From assembly GCA_021030905.1 (NCBI GenBank), contig JAGFMI010000005.1, positions 930,001-994,000 of the forward strand: a DNA stretch of 64,000 bases. Reading direction: 5' to 3'. Numbering within the stretch: position 1 is the first letter of the stretch; each line of letters begins with the position of its first letter. Below are positions 31,830 through 41,897 of this stretch, piece after piece. The position numbers were made by a program, and so were the translations under genes. This DNA is from Pyrenula massariospora. Lineage: Eukaryota > Ascomycota > Eurotiomycetes > Pyrenulales > Pyrenulaceae. Under the pieces are notes generated by a model, which made no database searches, was not told the origin of the DNA, and was given only the letters and a program-made list of their open reading frames with translations.

Positions 31830-33014
31830 TCACTCGCTATCACTCAACCCTCCACCCCCACCCCTCCGAAACCCCCCGGGCATCGTCCTCCCCAACCCCG
31901 GGATCGGATGGTGATAAGCCTTCGTCCCCGTATCACTCCCGCCATCCACCAAACTCCCCGAGTACTGGCTCCCCCCGAAATCCATGGGCTCAGCATACGC
32001 CCTCCTCCCCCCTCCCTGCCCCTTGACCGGCGACCCTTGTCTCGAGCTCCTGTGCTGATTCTGATTCTGATTCTGCCACGACGCCCGCAACGGCCGCTGA
32101 CTGTTATCCGACACGTTCGAGAAGCTCTCCTCGGTGTAGCTGAAATCCCGCCGACCTTGCTGTTTGCTCGGGGAGTGCTGCCTCGACCCGTGATGACGCG
32201 GAGGAGTGTGGTAGCCGCTGTCGCTGTACTCGGTGCCGCCGTAGCCCAAGCCGTCCGCCTCGCGGTTCATCCCGCCCACCCGCGCCGGCTTCTCGTGGCG
32301 GTACGCGCGCATGTCGTTGTCGTGTGCGCCCTCGTAGCGCGCCTCGCGCATCTCCCGCTGCGTGCGCTGCTTCGGGTTCTCTGTGTACGTCTCCCCCGGC
32401 TGGTTCCTCTTGTTGTTGCTGTTGTCATTCTTATTCTTCCTCTTCGGCATCTTATTCTTCACCTTCTCCCTCATTCTATCCCCCATCCGGCTCGCACTCT
32501 CACTCACCCCCACCGTATCCGTCTCCACCTTCTCCGTCACCGTCCACCCTGCCTGCGTCCCCGTCTCCCCGCTATAATCGCTGTACCCAGCCCCCACCAC
32601 GCTCCCACCCCCCAGCTTCGTGCTCTTGGTCGCGTTCGACAGCGTCCTTCCATCGGGTCCCTTGCGCCGGAGCACGGTGGACTTGTAGTCCTCCCAGTCG
32701 CCCTTGCGCCAGCGGAAGCCGCCGTTCTTGGCCCAGAAGAAGAACCAGATCGCCCCGAGCACGAAGGAGGCGCCGATGAGCGCGATCACGGCCTGCACGC
32801 CTTTCATGTTGATCGCGGTGGGGGGGACGGAGCCGGCGCCCGGGTTTTGGGGTGGGGTGTGGGCGGGATCGGGGGCTGCCGCGCGGGGGGCGAGGAGGGC
32901 GTTGAGGGAAGAAGAGGTACGTTTTGTCAGGGTGGAGAGGGTGTTGGGGGTGGTGCGGGCATCGAGGTCGAGGGAGGAGAGGTTGAGGTCGGAGATGGAG
33001 ATTAGAGGGGCCAT
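31830..33014 (-). CDS. Conserved ascomycete single-pass membrane protein (often auto-named 'endosomal SPRY domain protein')
   Basis: Single exon, 394 residues. A Ser/Pro-rich N-terminus leads to a transmembrane helix VIALIGASFVLGAIWFFFWA at about residues 75-95, then the conserved juxtamembrane phrase WEDYKSTVLRRKGPDGRTLS. The cytosolic remainder is disordered and rich in Arg, Gly, Gln and Asn, with the conserved islands MRAYRHEKPARVGGMNR and ESFSNVSD. I recall this arrangement from many ascomycetes under the name 'endosomal SPRY domain protein', but no SPRY domain is visible. Topology and role are unknown. A Gln-Asn repeat comes from CTGATT units at 32055-32075. The coding strand goes from C-rich to G-rich. 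Confidence 0.75.
   Translation of the reverse strand: MAPLISISDLNLSSLDLDARTTPNTLSTLTKRTSSSLNALLAPRAAAPDPAHTPPQNPGAGSVPPTAINMKGVQAVIALIGASFVLGAIWFFFWAKNGGFRWRKGDWEDYKSTVLRRKGPDGRTLSNATKSTKLGGGSVVGAGYSDYSGETGTQAGWTVTEKVETDTVGVSESASRMGDRMREKVKNKMPKRKNKNDNSNNKRNQPGETYTENPKQRTQREMREARYEGAHDNDMRAYRHEKPARVGGMNREADGLGYGGTEYSDSGYHTPPRHHGSRQHSPSKQQGRRDFSYTEESFSNVSDNSQRPLRASWQNQNQNQHRSSRQGSPVKGQGGGRRAYAEPMDFGGSQYSGSLVDGGSDTGTKAYHHPIPGLGRTMPGGFRRGGGGGLSDSE
32055..32075. repeat. Short CTGATT microsatellite coding for Gln-Asn repeats
   Basis: Three and a half perfect 6-bp units lie inside the membrane-protein gene. Being a multiple of three, length changes would keep the frame. Confidence 0.8.
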
Positions 33015-34335
33015 TTTGAAGTATGGCTGTGACTGATCTTTGGATTGGGTTGAGAGGGAAGGGTTGTAGGGTTGAGCGTAAAGCTCAGGGAGGTGCTGGA
33101 AAGAGGGATGAGCGAGATGCAGTTTTTGAGCTTCTGGTCTAGAACATACCCCCCAGATGCGGCGTAGCTATTGCGGTTGTCACCAGTCAAAGTTTCAATT
33201 TTCGAGAAAAAGACTAGAGAAGTTTGAGAGCAGGATTCTGCTATGCTGTGTAGTCTTCAAGGGTAGACTTTCCGGTCTACTCCAAGAAGAAAGAAAAGAA
33301 CAAGTCGTCACGTATGTACAAGATAGAGAAGATAGAAAATGTGTTAGCTTCTGTAATGTCTGTTATGTGGTCCGAAAAAGCTGGTGGTTGACCTGGTGGC
33401 TGGGAGGTGGCCCCACACTGACGCACTGTTATGAATTATCCTTTTACGGACTAGTTCCTCACGTCGTCCAGGTACGGGGGTCTTGGCGCTTTGGCGGGAC
33501 CCTCTCCAGCCTTGTGCTCCCAAGCCACGTACAGGACCACGCAAGTGGCTGCGGTTAGGGCAATTGCTTGTGTTACGCTCTTGGAAACGTTGCACGGAAT
33601 CTGTCAGAGTAGTTTTGCACGTTTTTTAAGGTATCCAAGGCACCACTGCAACAGGTTGCGCTAGGTGCATTACCGTCTGTTGGTTCGCGATAGAGCGATA
33701 TTGTCCTCCCGAGTTGGAGGATTCATCTGACGCAAGAAAAATATTGTATTCACGAGGCGCTATGAAGACCGGGTATATCAAAGCACAAGAGACATTCTCC
33801 TTCTCGATGGGTATCCAAGTCCCCAACAAAGCGCGCTCGCCAGTACTACATAGCTAATTGAAAATCGATACAAAATTGCAAAGGCAATGGCTTCTTCGTA
33901 TTTCAGCAGCCCTGATCAAGAAAAGTTTCGGCCGTTACATATCATCTCAAAATCGTAGACTCGTACATTCATGCTGCTAATAACACGGGAAAGTCAAATA
34001 TATAATGCGCAATCAGCAGACACTGCATGAAACATCTCGCTCGTAAGAAGTGATCCCGAAAGGTTAACTAAAACAATTGGCAACCGAACTTTTGGAGCTT
34101 TTGGTCGAAAAGATCAAGAAGCCGATCCCAAAAGTCCACTCGTAAAGTGTGACATATTGCGATGGAGCACAGGTGCCTCGTAATCGACGTATATTCTGAA
34201 ACGGTATTCATAGCGGAGATTATCCCTGTGAGTGTGTATTGACAATTTTCGGTCGAAAGGAAGTCGACGTCCCGGACGATTTTGGCCAAGCCCTAGTGGA
34301 CTGAAAGCTCCTTTCGTCCTAATCCCGCGGAGAAA
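33015..34335. other. Intergenic, upstream of the membrane-protein gene
   Basis: 1.3 kb. Besides a possible terminal exon of a tiny membrane protein (33451-33600, minus strand), nothing was supported. AT-rich around 33860-34080. Confidence 0.45.
33451..33600 (-). CDS. Possible terminal exon of a small single-pass membrane protein
   Basis: On the minus strand an exon could run from 33600 (after the acceptor CTCTGACAG) to a TAG at 33451-33453, coding 49 residues. The residues include a hydrophobic helix TQAIALTAATCVVLYVAW, followed by EHKAGEGP and ending PPYLDDVRN, a shape seen in small mitochondrial inner-membrane proteins. A TGA lies just upstream in the same frame, so an intron is needed. 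A phase-compatible donor (ACG/GTAATG near 33677-33682) sits in an open stretch without an ATG, so the 5' end is unresolved. It may be chance. Confidence 0.28.
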   Translation of the reverse strand: MPCNVSKSVTQAIALTAATCVVLYVAWEHKAGEGPAKAPRPPYLDDVRN

Positions 34336-36111
34336 CTACTTCGCACTCCTCCCAGAGCGGCTCGATTTTCGACTCGCGCGGTCGCTTTTATCATCGTCTC
34401 TGAGAACGAAAGGCTCTCTCTGTCCGTTGCTTGGAGTCCGCTCTACCCCCGCCATGCTGTTCCGCCTTGCTCTTTTGTCATCAATCTGCAGCTGCATTGC
34501 TCCATGGGCTTTGGATTTGATTCGGATATCCTTATTGTCAACCGAATCTCCGGAGATGCCTAGAGTCACACCCTGAATGGTCATAGTGATGTCGTTATTG
34601 TCGGCATGACCCTTAGTTGCGCTGCCTTTGCCGCTGCTCGCGCGGCTGCGATGGCTCCCGTTCTCACTTCGTGCCGACGCACGAGAGCTACCTCGTCGAG
34701 ATAGTTGAACCGGTTCGGCAGGACCGGGAATAGTCTGAGTACCTGTGGCTTTCTGATATGCTTCGGCATCCCTCTGCTTTTGCTCGAGGTCGTATAACCC
34801 CTCAGCTCCGTAGACGGTAGTGCGTCGGCTTAGAGGACGCTCAACTCGACGAATTGGTTGGGGGTCTAGGTCATAGGACACAGACTTGCGGTTCGAAGGT
34901 CGCCTTGAAATTTGCACAGGTCTTTCAGCAGTTGCTGCATCAGATTGACGTCGTAAAGGCTCAGTTGGGGGACGCTCTTCTCCTCTAGAAGTCTGCAGTA
35001 CCTGCGCAGAGGTGGTCGTAGCTGATTTTTTTATGCTTGGCCTTCTTGACAGTGAGATGACCTGTGGTGGCGGTGGGGGAGGCATACGATAGGAATCTTC
35101 ATCACGCCCATGCTGCCGTGGTGGTGGAGGGTCCCTTCTCTCTTTTTTCGGGGATGGTGGTCGCTCGTGATGGGAAGGGCGACTTTGTTGTACCACAGGC
35201 GGACCACGACTAGATGACCGTCGGGTAAGGGATGACTTCGCCGTAGTTTGCCCATCATAATAAGGCGTTGTGGGAGCCATCGAAGAAACATGAGTAACAG
35301 GAGGATTGACGAATGCTGAAGGGAAGGACGTGGGTGGGAAGGAAGGGAAGGAAGAGAAGGTCGGCGTGTTGGACCACGCCGACGCTGAAAGTGGTGGTCC
35401 ATAATCATAAGCCGGTGGTTGATACACCGGAGCAAACATCATCTCAGGGGTATTTACCATGCCAGGATGGAAACTCATCGGCCGGCTGGACCTGTAGGAG
35501 GATGAAGACCTCCGCGTGCTTGGTCGTGCCTGCGTTGTTGCCTTGGTGGTCTGCTCCTCTTTTGACGGCATAGGAGGCTGCTTACGGCCACGGTTTGGTG
35601 ACGTAGGTACGGGCATATCTTGAGCTGGTTTTAGAGGAGCCTTGAGAGTAGGCGGATGATGGCCGTATCTTTCACAGTCATAGCACGTTCCTGGAGGATG
35701 TCTAACATCATCTAGTTTCCGGGCCTTTGAGGAGGACCTTGGTGCCTTTGGTCGAGCTGATTCTGGCTTAGGTGGCTCTTGCTTCTTCTCCGAGCCGTAT
35801 GGACGACGTTCTCGTTCCTCGAGGGCGGTACCAGTATTAAGCTTTAGGGCCGGAGGATGTTTACCTCTCGTGGCACCAGATTCGCCGCTGGCGACCGTAG
35901 CACCAGTTCCGCCGGTACCAGCCGTACGACTTGAGTAGCCGGAGTCACTGTGGATATCAGCGTTGCCACCTTGAGGCTTGACCGTGGCCATGTCTGGCTT
36001 GGATCGCTTAGCGGCGACATTGGCAACTTTGCGAGTATCGTGCAGCGTTGTTTCGGCATCCTCATTGCAATCCTCGCAGGTTGCTTGAGGCGGTCTCGCG
36101 GTAGGTGGCAT
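34336..36111 (-). CDS. Proline/serine-rich CxxC protein, conserved hypothetical
   Basis: Single exon, 591 residues. An N-terminal CEDC (residues 11-14) and a second CYDCERYGHH near residue 146 may bind zinc. DSGYSSRTAGTG and LKLNTGTALEERERRPYG islands separate disordered Pro/Ser/Arg stretches. The final part contains a compact segment, DITMTIQGVTLGISGDSVDNK then IRIKSKAHGAMQLQIDD, that resembles a beta-rich tail I recall in related ascomycete hypothetical proteins. The start MPPTARPPQATC is the only good ATG. There is no transmembrane segment and no catalytic motif. The function is unknown. Confidence 0.65.
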   Translation of the reverse strand: MPPTARPPQATCEDCNEDAETTLHDTRKVANVAAKRSKPDMATVKPQGGNADIHSDSGYSSRTAGTGGTGATVASGESGATRGKHPPALKLNTGTALEERERRPYGSEKKQEPPKPESARPKAPRSSSKARKLDDVRHPPGTCYDCERYGHHPPTLKAPLKPAQDMPVPTSPNRGRKQPPMPSKEEQTTKATTQARPSTRRSSSSYRSSRPMSFHPGMVNTPEMMFAPVYQPPAYDYGPPLSASAWSNTPTFSSFPSFPPTSFPSAFVNPPVTHVSSMAPTTPYYDGQTTAKSSLTRRSSSRGPPVVQQSRPSHHERPPSPKKERRDPPPPRQHGRDEDSYRMPPPPPPQVISLSRRPSIKKSATTTSAQVLQTSRGEERPPTEPLRRQSDAATAERPVQISRRPSNRKSVSYDLDPQPIRRVERPLSRRTTVYGAEGLYDLEQKQRDAEAYQKATGTQTIPGPAEPVQLSRRGSSRASARSENGSHRSRASSGKGSATKGHADNNDITMTIQGVTLGISGDSVDNKDIRIKSKAHGAMQLQIDDKRARRNSMAGVERTPSNGQREPFVLRDDDKSDRASRKSSRSGRSAK

Positions 36112-37743
36112 GGCGGTTTCTTTGCTGGCCGTTCATCTGGCCTAGTGGAGCATGAAGGCTATCGATAATCGATAAGGTCCTGATAGCCGCCGTGGCGGAA
36201 CGACGAAGGATTCTGGATGACGATGTGGTTTAGGGAGAGCCTCGTTCTGTCGATAAACACCACGAAGGGCCACAGCTATCCATCTATCTGGTCAACGATC
36301 GGGAGTTGATCAGTAGCTTCGATGAGAAGCAAAGCGAGGGAAGACGGTGAGTCAACGAGGGACCGGTGCGTTGCCAGGTGGCTCGCTCGAGGAGGCTCTT
36401 CTGGTGGGGAAATTCCGCCCGACACAAATTGTTGCGCGTGTCGGACAACCGTCAAAAGATATGCGAATAATAATCGCAAGGTCAGACCCTAATCCCGGTC
36501 TTCTTCGACGCAGGCATCATGCTTTGCATAACCGAGCCGGCTTTTGCGGGTCATTCTCTGGTTGTCGCGGCAGCTGGACACGTCTGTCCTGTGCCATCCG
36601 TGGGGTTGAAGACACCACAGCCTGTGGAAGACGAGAAATCGTGAAGACCTGAAACTCATCGACAAGCCCTCCTCACCACACCTTCACCCCCGTTGCATGA
36701 ACAAGCTTGCTAAAGGCGTACCGCGATAGTCGGCGTGGCGTAACTACTGGATGCCTAAGGCCAATTGCAGCCCAATGCTGAGCCATGGGAGCCACCATCC
36801 CCAGCCGAGAGAACGAACCGCATCTCTAGCAACCGCAGCACCAACTAGTAAATACCGCGCGATGAATGGGCTAGTGTGGTTGCGCACATCAATCACTGGC
36901 TCTTCCCTCTAGCAAAGAACCTATCCGGCGCTCTTCTCCATTCTCTTATGGCGCGATGGCGGCACAGTGTTATTCTCCACGTCCTTCTATTATTCATTTC
37001 AGGGCGTGACTTCGGTCGTGATAAGACCTGCCAGCACCTTGCACAAATGGCAAAGAAGCCACAGGGTATGTTCCTCACAGACTGGGATATCGTTGCTCTA
37101 ACATAGTTACGATGCGATTTTGCAGTAGCCTATTTTTTTGATGAGGTTCACTGGCATGCGTCGGTCTCGTTGCACGGGATCTTTTAGGTGGTCGTAGTTG
37201 ACATCCCCTGTTCAACAGCCGCCCCTTGCACTCTGTCGACAGTCACAGAGATTCGACGTCATGTGCAAGGCAGATATTGTGACCCTACACTTGAGGACAA
37301 ACGAAGGAAAAGCAACCAGGGAAAGAAACATTGATGTCAGGGCTCCTGACAAGCAGACACCGCGACTTTGGTCAATGTCAGTGAACAGTCGACAACAAGA
37401 GAGCTGCGCATGGAATGGTTGCATTGATCTTCGATTACTTGCTTTAGGCGATTGCTCGTTGAATAACCTTTTCGTGACTTCACACCTACCTGCCGCGCCA
37501 CGACCGACCCTCTGCTCTATGCTCCGATATGATCCGGGAGAAGCCCTTCTACGTCGACATCTGCTCAATTCCCGCCATAATACTCACCGCTCTTTTATTC
37601 TTGCATAGGGTGGTGCTTCCTGGTAACCAATGATCGATTTGGAGCCCCTCAATTTCCGAGCGTTTTGGCCTTTTTTGATTCGACTATCTTCCTTCTGTGC
37701 TCTCAATTTGTGGAGGCGAACAACCAGATGTGGAAAGTTATCT
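36112..37743. other. Intergenic, 5' of the CxxC gene and 3' of the arginyl-tRNA synthetase gene
   Basis: 1.6 kb with scattered short open frames of up to 136 codons on either strand, none with a motif or splice pattern. Probably regulatory and untranslated DNA. Confidence 0.5.
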
Positions 37744-39947
37744 TCACATTCTGCGACCACTTTGTCAACACCTTTAGAAGAGCCTCAACGTAGAAATCAC
37801 TCACCGTTCTACCGGAGTCAAACCCAGCAATGTCATGCCGTTGTACAATACCTGCCGTGCAGACTCGTACAACGCCATCCTGGCCTTCTTGAGTTCAGGC
37901 TCACTGCCCACTACCTTTAACACATCGTAGCTCGAGCTCAGAGCGTGCGTCATCTTGAACAGATAGGTCAGGACGGTCGCAGGCTCCAAAGTCTTGACCG
38001 TGTTCTGCACCACGTCTGGCCATTGGGACAAGACCCTGACCAGATCCACAGCATGGGTCTCGCTAAGAAGCGAAAGATCTGCCGATGCAAGCGTGGTCAC
38101 GTCAACCTCCGCCCTTCGCGTAATCGAGCACAATCGCGCGTGGGCGTATTGCAGATAAGGGCCCGTGTCCCCCTCGAAAGAGGTCATTGCATCAAGGTTG
38201 AAATCGTAGCCGTTGACCCTATCAATAATTAGGCAACAGCAATATGCATGTCAACGTGTAGCGCCTACCTCTTTCCCGACATATCTTGCACCATGACCGC
38301 AGTAATCCCAAGCGTGTCGGCAGTCTTGACAGGGTCCTCGACCTGCTCGTATTTGCTTTGATTCTTCTTCATCACCTCATGCATCTTCTCGCCGACATCT
38401 TTGAGGATATCATCCAAAAATTTGACAGTTCCCTTTCGAGTGCTCATACCCCTTACCATGCCAAAATTGATGTGTAGACATTTATCCGAAATCTCCCTGT
38501 GTCCGCTCAGTTCGGTCGCTTTGAATGTCTGAGCAATGTGCGCATCTTGCTGGGAGGCAACAACGTAGATCATCTTATCAAATTGAAAATTGTCATATCG
38601 GGTTCGGATCTCTGCAATATCCCTGGTCAGGTAGAGCGGTGTTCCGTCCTTCCTTACAATTACGGCTTTGCCTAGCTTCTTTGCGCCTTGCTTCACAAAG
38701 TCAATGATGACAGCCCCTTCCGAATCTTCAGAAACTTTCTTGTCCATCAACTCCTTCGATACTTCCACAATCCTGTCTCCTTCCACCTGTGACTCGCCGT
38801 TGTAGATATCAAAATCGATATTGAGCCTTGCATATGTTTGTTTGTATTTTTGAATACTCAAATCTCGAAATTTAGCCCAGAGAGCTAGCGCGTCTTCGTC
38901 GCCGTCTTCCATGCTCTTAAAGTATTTCCTCGCTTTTTCGTCTTCACTGGCCTCAACTTTGGCATCAAGGTCTTTCTGCAGTGCTGACACGTCTTGCCCC
39001 TTCTCCTTCGCCGCCTTGATCTGCTCCTGGAGTTCCTTGATCGGACCTTCTTGCTCGCTCACGGTTTGATTTATCCTCACATAGACGTTGAAAAGGTGGT
39101 TGATAGGATCCCTCAGAAGTTCTTCTTCACTACCATAGTACTTATAGCCGTTAGCCAGCAGACCATACTGTTTGCCCCAGTCGCCCAGGTAGTTCATTTT
39201 AATCACATCCCAGCCAATGGTGCTGTAGAGCTTCGCAAGAAACCCGCCAATAATGGTGCTTCGCAAATGTCCTGCATGGAATGGCTTGGCAATATTGGGC
39301 GAGGAGAACTCGACAATTATCTTCTTCCGGCTCTTAGTAGGATCAGAAGGGTCCTTAAGGCCAAGTTTGGTATTACTGCCATAGGCATTCTTGTTCTCTA
39401 GAATCGAGCCAACAACAGTCTTCGCGAGAGGCGCTGGTTTGAAGAAGAATTGAACGAAGGTACCCTGCACTCCCGGTTTCTCTACAAGAGCTGAATCAGG
39501 GAATTTGTCTCCGATTTCCTTAGCCAGATCTTGGGGCTTCTTGGATTTGATCTGGAGAGCTGGAATCGCAAGTGCAAGGTCACCTTTGTCGAGTGTCTGT
39601 GTCCAGGCTAATTTTGGGTAGATAGCGGAGGCCTCTTGGTTGACTATAGGAGCCAGACAGTTGGATATATGTTCCCGGTATACATCTACCGGGTTTTGAT
39701 CTGGATAAAAGTTGGGCAAAGCCATCTTAGAGTTCACCAATTTTGGCGATGTTCTAATAGATGAAACTTCGCGCCGGTGACCAAAGGTTCTGTCTTTTCT
39801 TGGGTCGTATGGATGCGTATTTTGACTTAAGAATTTGTAGTTGGAGGCTGGATAAAAAAATCTACGTTGGGTGTCTTTGACGCGTACTGGGAAACCAACA
39901 GTATCCGGTAAGAACCTTTTGGCAGATGGCAAAAGTGATCGGAGCAT
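37744..39947 (-). CDS. RRS1: Arginyl-tRNA synthetase, probable dual cytosolic/mitochondrial enzyme
   Basis: Three exons: 38269-39947, 37805-38218 and a proposed 7-nt exon 37744-37750; introns 38219-38268 (50 nt) and 37751-37804 (54 nt); 699 residues. It is a class I synthetase charging tRNA-Arg. Motifs: the HIGH equivalent FHAGHLRS, the KMSKS-like MSTRKGT and the anticodon-binding SFEGDTGPYLQYAHAR region. Without the last exon the protein would end LTPVER; splicing adds the Met that gives the ERM end conserved across the family. The first ATG (39947) gives an Arg-rich, acid-poor leader (MLRSLLPSAKRFLPD) like a mitochondrial presequence. A second ATG at 39725 (MALPNFYPDQNPVDVYREH) would give the cytosolic form. 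A coiled-coil-like KELQEQIKAAKEK insert lies mid-protein. Confidence 0.92.
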
Positions 39948-40410
39948 TCAATCCGAGTTTGGGGGAATTTCAAGAAGTCCTTCGACATTGTGAATCATAA
40001 TTGAAGATCGAGGCTGAGGCGTGCAACTGCGGCCGGAATAACATCGGCAGAAAATGCTGGTACTTAGTCGAGGAGTAAGACCCATGTCAAAAAAAAAAGA
40101 GTTGTCGTCGACGCTTCTCTCATATTTGTACCGCATTTCGCTGTCCGGCAGATGTACGCCGTGCTCACAATAGTTATCATAATTATCTGTAATAAAATCA
40201 TGTTTCGGATTTTGTGTCTATACTAATTGCACCCGGTCTTCCCACATGGTATCTAGTTTGCCCGCTAGAGACCTTTACGCCATGAACTGGAAAGAAATCG
40301 GCCAGTCAAGTTCATGCTTCAGGATAAAGTGTGATGTCAAAGAAGCGCTTTACATGAAAAGCGGCTTCCATTGGGATGAACAGGAGTTGATGATGATGGA
40401 GAGTCGACAC
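39948..40410. other. Promoter region of the arginyl-tRNA synthetase gene
   Basis: 463 bp between the CBR1 stop and the RRS1 start, with an A-run near 40089. No gene was seen. Confidence 0.55.
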
Positions 40411-41463
40411 CTAGAAGCAGAAGACCTGATCCTCGAGCTTGCTCACTGGTCTGGCTTTCTTGTAGCCTAAAGACTCAGTTGCCTTCTTCATCGCGCTGAC
40501 CATGGGTGGTGGTCCACATATTAGTATCTTCATGTCGTTGCTGGGTGCAGGCAAATGCGACTGTTTTATTTTAGTACATATTCTATAGGGGTAGGGAGTG
40601 CTGGAAGGCAATACCTTTATAATATCTGGAGTGACAAATCCCACACCGCCGTCCCATTTCTCTGGCGGATTATTGAGGACGTAATATACCCGAAATTTAT
40701 CGTCTTCCTTAGCCAAACTATCTAAGTCCTCTTTCAGCAGGATATCATCCGGATTCACGTTGGCAAAAATCAGATCAACCTCTGTGGTATCTTTCCCCCC
40801 GTTCCTTGGCCTTCCTCTTACAATGGCTCTGATGATTTGCAGCATAGGTGTAATACCCGTCCCGCCAGCTATCATCCCAATGCGCCGACACATATTTGGT
40901 GCGTAGACCATTGCCCCTTTCGGTCCCTTGACCTTCATTGTCTGTCCGATCTTCAGGCCTGCCATGTGCGCTGAGATATTGCCCTGAGGGTACGACTTGA
41001 TGAGCAAATCAAAATGACCCGGATTCTCGTCGCTAGAGATAGGTGTATAAGAGCGGACAACCTCCTTCGGCTGCCCTTGAATGGTCGCGGCAAGAGATAT
41101 GTGTTGCCCAATTGGCAGGCCTAAGATGTCTTGGGGCCGGGGAAGTTTGAAGTGATAGATCGCGACATTGTGTGAGCATATAGTCTTTTCTGTCAACTCG
41201 AACTCTTGGTATTGATCAGGCTTTAGAATTTTGCGCGACCCGCTAGAGAAGACCCTCCAGCCGCCTAAAACAGCGGCCAACGCAGCAGCATAGGGCACCC
41301 ATTCCTTCTTGACAATGGCAACGCCGACAACAAGGAGCGCTGAGGGTATGTAGACGCCGTTGATGTAGGACGAGGAAAGTAGTGACTTGCTGGACCAGGG
41401 TGTTAGTGTTCTGTCAAACTATTGCAGCCACGATTGGCTTTAGTTCAATGAGGCTTACCTCAT
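40411..41463 (-). CDS. CBR1: NADH-cytochrome b5 reductase
   Basis: Three exons: 41459-41463 (only ATGAG), 40615-41389 and 40411-40560; introns 41390-41458 (69 nt) and 40561-40614 (54 nt); 309 residues, the same length as I recall for Aspergillus Cbr1. It passes electrons from NADH to cytochrome b5 for sterol and fatty-acid desaturation. The spliced N-terminus [20 protein letters not shown] leads into a membrane anchor and the VKKEWVPYA phrase, all family features. FAD and NADH motifs are [18 protein letters not shown] and CGPPPM. The end [15 protein letters not shown] is conserved. The second intron is a multiple of three without a stop, so retention would add 18 residues between PDIIK and SHLPAP. 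Confidence 0.93.
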
Positions 41464-41611
41464 TTTGGTCGTTGTCCGTACGAAATGATTGACGAACACA
41501 GGAAAACCTCGCCAAAGTCTTGGGCGTAATTTCGATGGTTCGTCACCGATTCATGAGCAATTGTCGTCACCGAAACGATACAGCATTGAAATTTGTAGAA
41601 TTGGAGAAATA

Positions 41612-41844
41612 ATGGCGGTGTCAGGAGAGAAACCCTCCGACGCCGGCGCACCCAAGCCGAAGTGGGACAAGATACGCGCAAAGTGTATCTGGAAAGGCTT
41701 AACATTTCCAGGCTAGCTCCATCGATAACCATGTGCTAATGACGGCAAACTAGTCGAGCGTGCGTCCTGGGAACATGCTACGTTCCTGTCGGTGTGGAGC
41801 TTCTCGTATGTTACATCCATCGATCTCACCATGAGGCTGCGTAA
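41612..41844 (+). CDS. Possible 53-residue membrane microprotein, or an extra 5' exon set of GIG1
   Basis: An ATG at 41612 opens a hydrophilic segment (MAVSGEKPSDAGAPKPKW). Splicing 41683-41753 (GTGTAT donor, TGCTAATGAC branch-like, CTAG acceptor) gives a second part with a hydrophobic stretch RACVLGTCYVPVGVELLV, stopping at 41842-41844. Alternatively, a GTATGT donor at 41802 spliced to the acceptor ACAG at 41874-41877 leaves the same frame entering GIG1 (HVGTKSKMSTGSPP). Both readings are inferences; I do not recognise the protein. It starts 148 bp from the CBR1 start codon. Confidence 0.35.
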
Positions 41845-41897
41845 CCAACCTCGCTGTCATCCCGTCTTTGGGACAGCACGTTGGTACCAAATCAAAG

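Noticed and set aside
31908-33005. Plus-strand open frame of 365 codons
   Set aside because: It is fully antisense to the membrane-protein gene and consists of Pro/Arg/Leu/Val-rich low-complexity sequence caused by GC-rich codons.
36276-37608. Several 60-136-codon frames upstream of the CxxC gene
   Set aside because: No domains, opposing strands overlapping each other, and no splice pattern.
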